From positions 45,178,441 through 45,242,440 of the forward strand of contig JAPTYO010000008.1 in the NCBI GenBank assembly GCA_036873135.1: a stretch of 64,000 nucleotides of DNA, written 5' to 3'. Positions 62,996 through 64,000 of this stretch are shown piece after piece. Position numbers and translations under genes: made by a program. Each line of letters starts with the position of its first letter. Positions within the stretch are counted from its first letter, which is position 1. Below the pieces are notes generated by a model. It was not told the DNA's origin. It made no database searches and worked only from the letters and a program-made list of their open reading frames with translations. Source of the stretch: Clarkia xantiana subsp. parviflora. Taxonomy: Eukaryota > Streptophyta > Magnoliopsida > Myrtales > Onagraceae.

Positions 62996-64000
62996 TTGAA
63001 CCAGCAACTCCAAGTGAATGACATGGTAAATGATAATGGAAACATTTTTCATAATAAATCCAGTGGAAGGAATAAACTCCTTCCACAAGAAATCACTTTT
63101 GCTGTTGAGACGAATCAAGTTGAACCTGATTATCGTAATGCTGAACCAGGAATGCCACAACTACCTAAACTACCCATTGTTCCCAGTGGGAGTAATCCGA
63201 CAAACTTGGTTCCAGATCCCAGTGACCAAGGAATTCATCTTGGAAGTAAAACTCCGAGACCGAGAAGTCGTCTAAGGAAAGTTGTTGGTTATGGTTCAAG
63301 CACTCCTCTTGTACCCAATAGAAGTGATGCTCCGATAAGAAGCATCATATCGAATGGGAGAATTGATCCCAATTGGAAGAAATGCTCCGATAAGAGGCAT
63401 TATTCCAAGTGGGAGAGACGTTAACACTCAAAGACGAGATAATCAAGCCTAGACGAGAGTCAAAGGCATCAAACTTTTCCAAAGAAATATCCCATCTGGA
63501 AGAGTGATAACCTCACTCTATCGACATGCATTGGAAAGACCTCAAGTGCAGAAATGGAGGAATATAATAAATGAGAGAGATCCCCTAAATGAAAGCCATT
63601 AAATTCTATAGTTGATTTACCTGCTATCCACATGGGCATAAGGATAAGGTGAGTCCTGAAAGAAGGCTCACCACTGATGGAAAAGGTCAAGCGATACACA
63701 GCTCGACTCATTGCGAAAGGCTACACCTAACTTCACAGAGTGGACTTTGACGAAACATACTCAACACCTGTGCGTAAAACCACGGGGCAGGGCCATTCAT
63801 GGTCCTGGTTGCAGGTTTCGATTACGAACCTCACTAAATGAGTATAAAGACCGCATTCCTCCTCCGAAACTTTGATGAAGAGATCTACAAGGAGCAACCG
63901 GAGGGTTTTTATTACTCCTGGTAACGAACGTAAAAGTTTGTCGACTCCTTAGGTCCATCGACGGTCTTGAACAATCGTCTCGGCAATGGTACCACAAGTT
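62996..64000 (+). pseudogene. pol: Copia-5 linker and RT start, broken
   Basis: 62996-63424 encodes the linker (QLQVNDMVNDNGNIFHNKSS, VPSGSNPTNLVPDPSDQGIH, KTPRPRSRLRKVVGYGSSTP), parallel to 16225-15990 (minus) of Copia-1, with an extra partial repeat of the SDAPIRSIIS segment near 63320-63410. RT pieces (KTAFLLRNFDEEIYKEQPEG near 63850) follow with several stops and shifts. Cut by the window end before the catalytic motif. Confidence 0.75.

Larger units (their letters stand above)
58477..64000 (+). mobile_element. Copia-5: copia element running off the right edge
   Basis: 5' LTR 58477-59078, primer site, 2-kb leader, gag, a decayed region, then linker and RT start cut by the window end. Inserted in Tat-3; GGCAT (58472-58476) is the left target copy. 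Confidence 0.9.

Noticed and set aside
1..64000. tRNA, rRNA, riboswitch, bacterial operon or virus sequence
   Set aside because: No cloverleaf, ribosomal or bacterial features were noticed; all recognisable coding matter is plant LTR retrotransposon. A tRNAscan or Rfam search would settle small RNAs.

Overview
The window is nuclear DNA of a flowering plant, taken from a repeat-rich, gene-empty (heterochromatin-like) interval. I find no host gene, tRNA, rRNA or CRISPR array. Almost everything is LTR retrotransposon: Ty3/gypsy elements of the Tat type (gag-pol in one frame, two RNase H domains, antisense ORF, primer site of the form TGGYGCCGTCTGTGGG), large non-autonomous derivatives of them (called LARD-A to LARD-D here), and a Ty1/copia family whose LTR starts TGTTAGCATATGG, ends AATCCAACA and is followed by a TGGTATCAGAGC primer site. 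The element names are local labels. The species cannot be named from what I can see.

Layout, left to right: LARD-A, 3' part (+), 1-4339; an unassigned island with a diverged duplication and an AT-rich repeat field, 4340-7389; LARD-B (-), 7390-12838; Copia-1 (-), 12839-18204; Copia-2 (+), 18205-20420; Tat-1 (+), with a nearly complete but stop-ridden gag-pol and a spliced antisense ORF, 20424-29735; Copia-3 (+), 29736-37401, running straight into a partial third copia unit (Copia-3b), 37402-38816; LARD-C fragment (-), about 39050-40504; Tat-2 (+), 40505-about 42985; a different copia family, Copia-X (-), to 44445; an inverted copia fragment, 44446-45188; Copia-4 (+), split by LARD-D (45803-55791, with a GAGCC target duplication); Tat-3 (+), 56211-58476; Copia-5 (+), from 58477 to beyond the window.

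The right third is a nest of insertions: old inverted copia < Copia-4 < LARD-D and Tat-3 < Copia-5. LARD-D is very young: its two LTRs differ by one substitution plus copy-number changes in short repeats. Copia-2, Copia-3 and Copia-3b look like one tandem array made by LTR recombination, because Copia-2 and Copia-3 share the same disabling deletions.

The most interesting signals are not genes. (1) Six different Tat/LARD LTRs carry the same motif (AGCATCGGAGAGGG-like) followed by a hairpin with a C-rich loop, whose stem sequence changes from LTR to LTR while pairing is kept. (2) The copia LTRs carry a dyad just upstream of the TATA box whose arms also change in a compensated way. (3) The LARD-D LTR holds a ladder of palindromes centred on CCTAGG. 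(4) An antisense ORF, with introns readable on the opposite strand, is kept in Tat-1 and traceable in three LARDs that have lost gag-pol.
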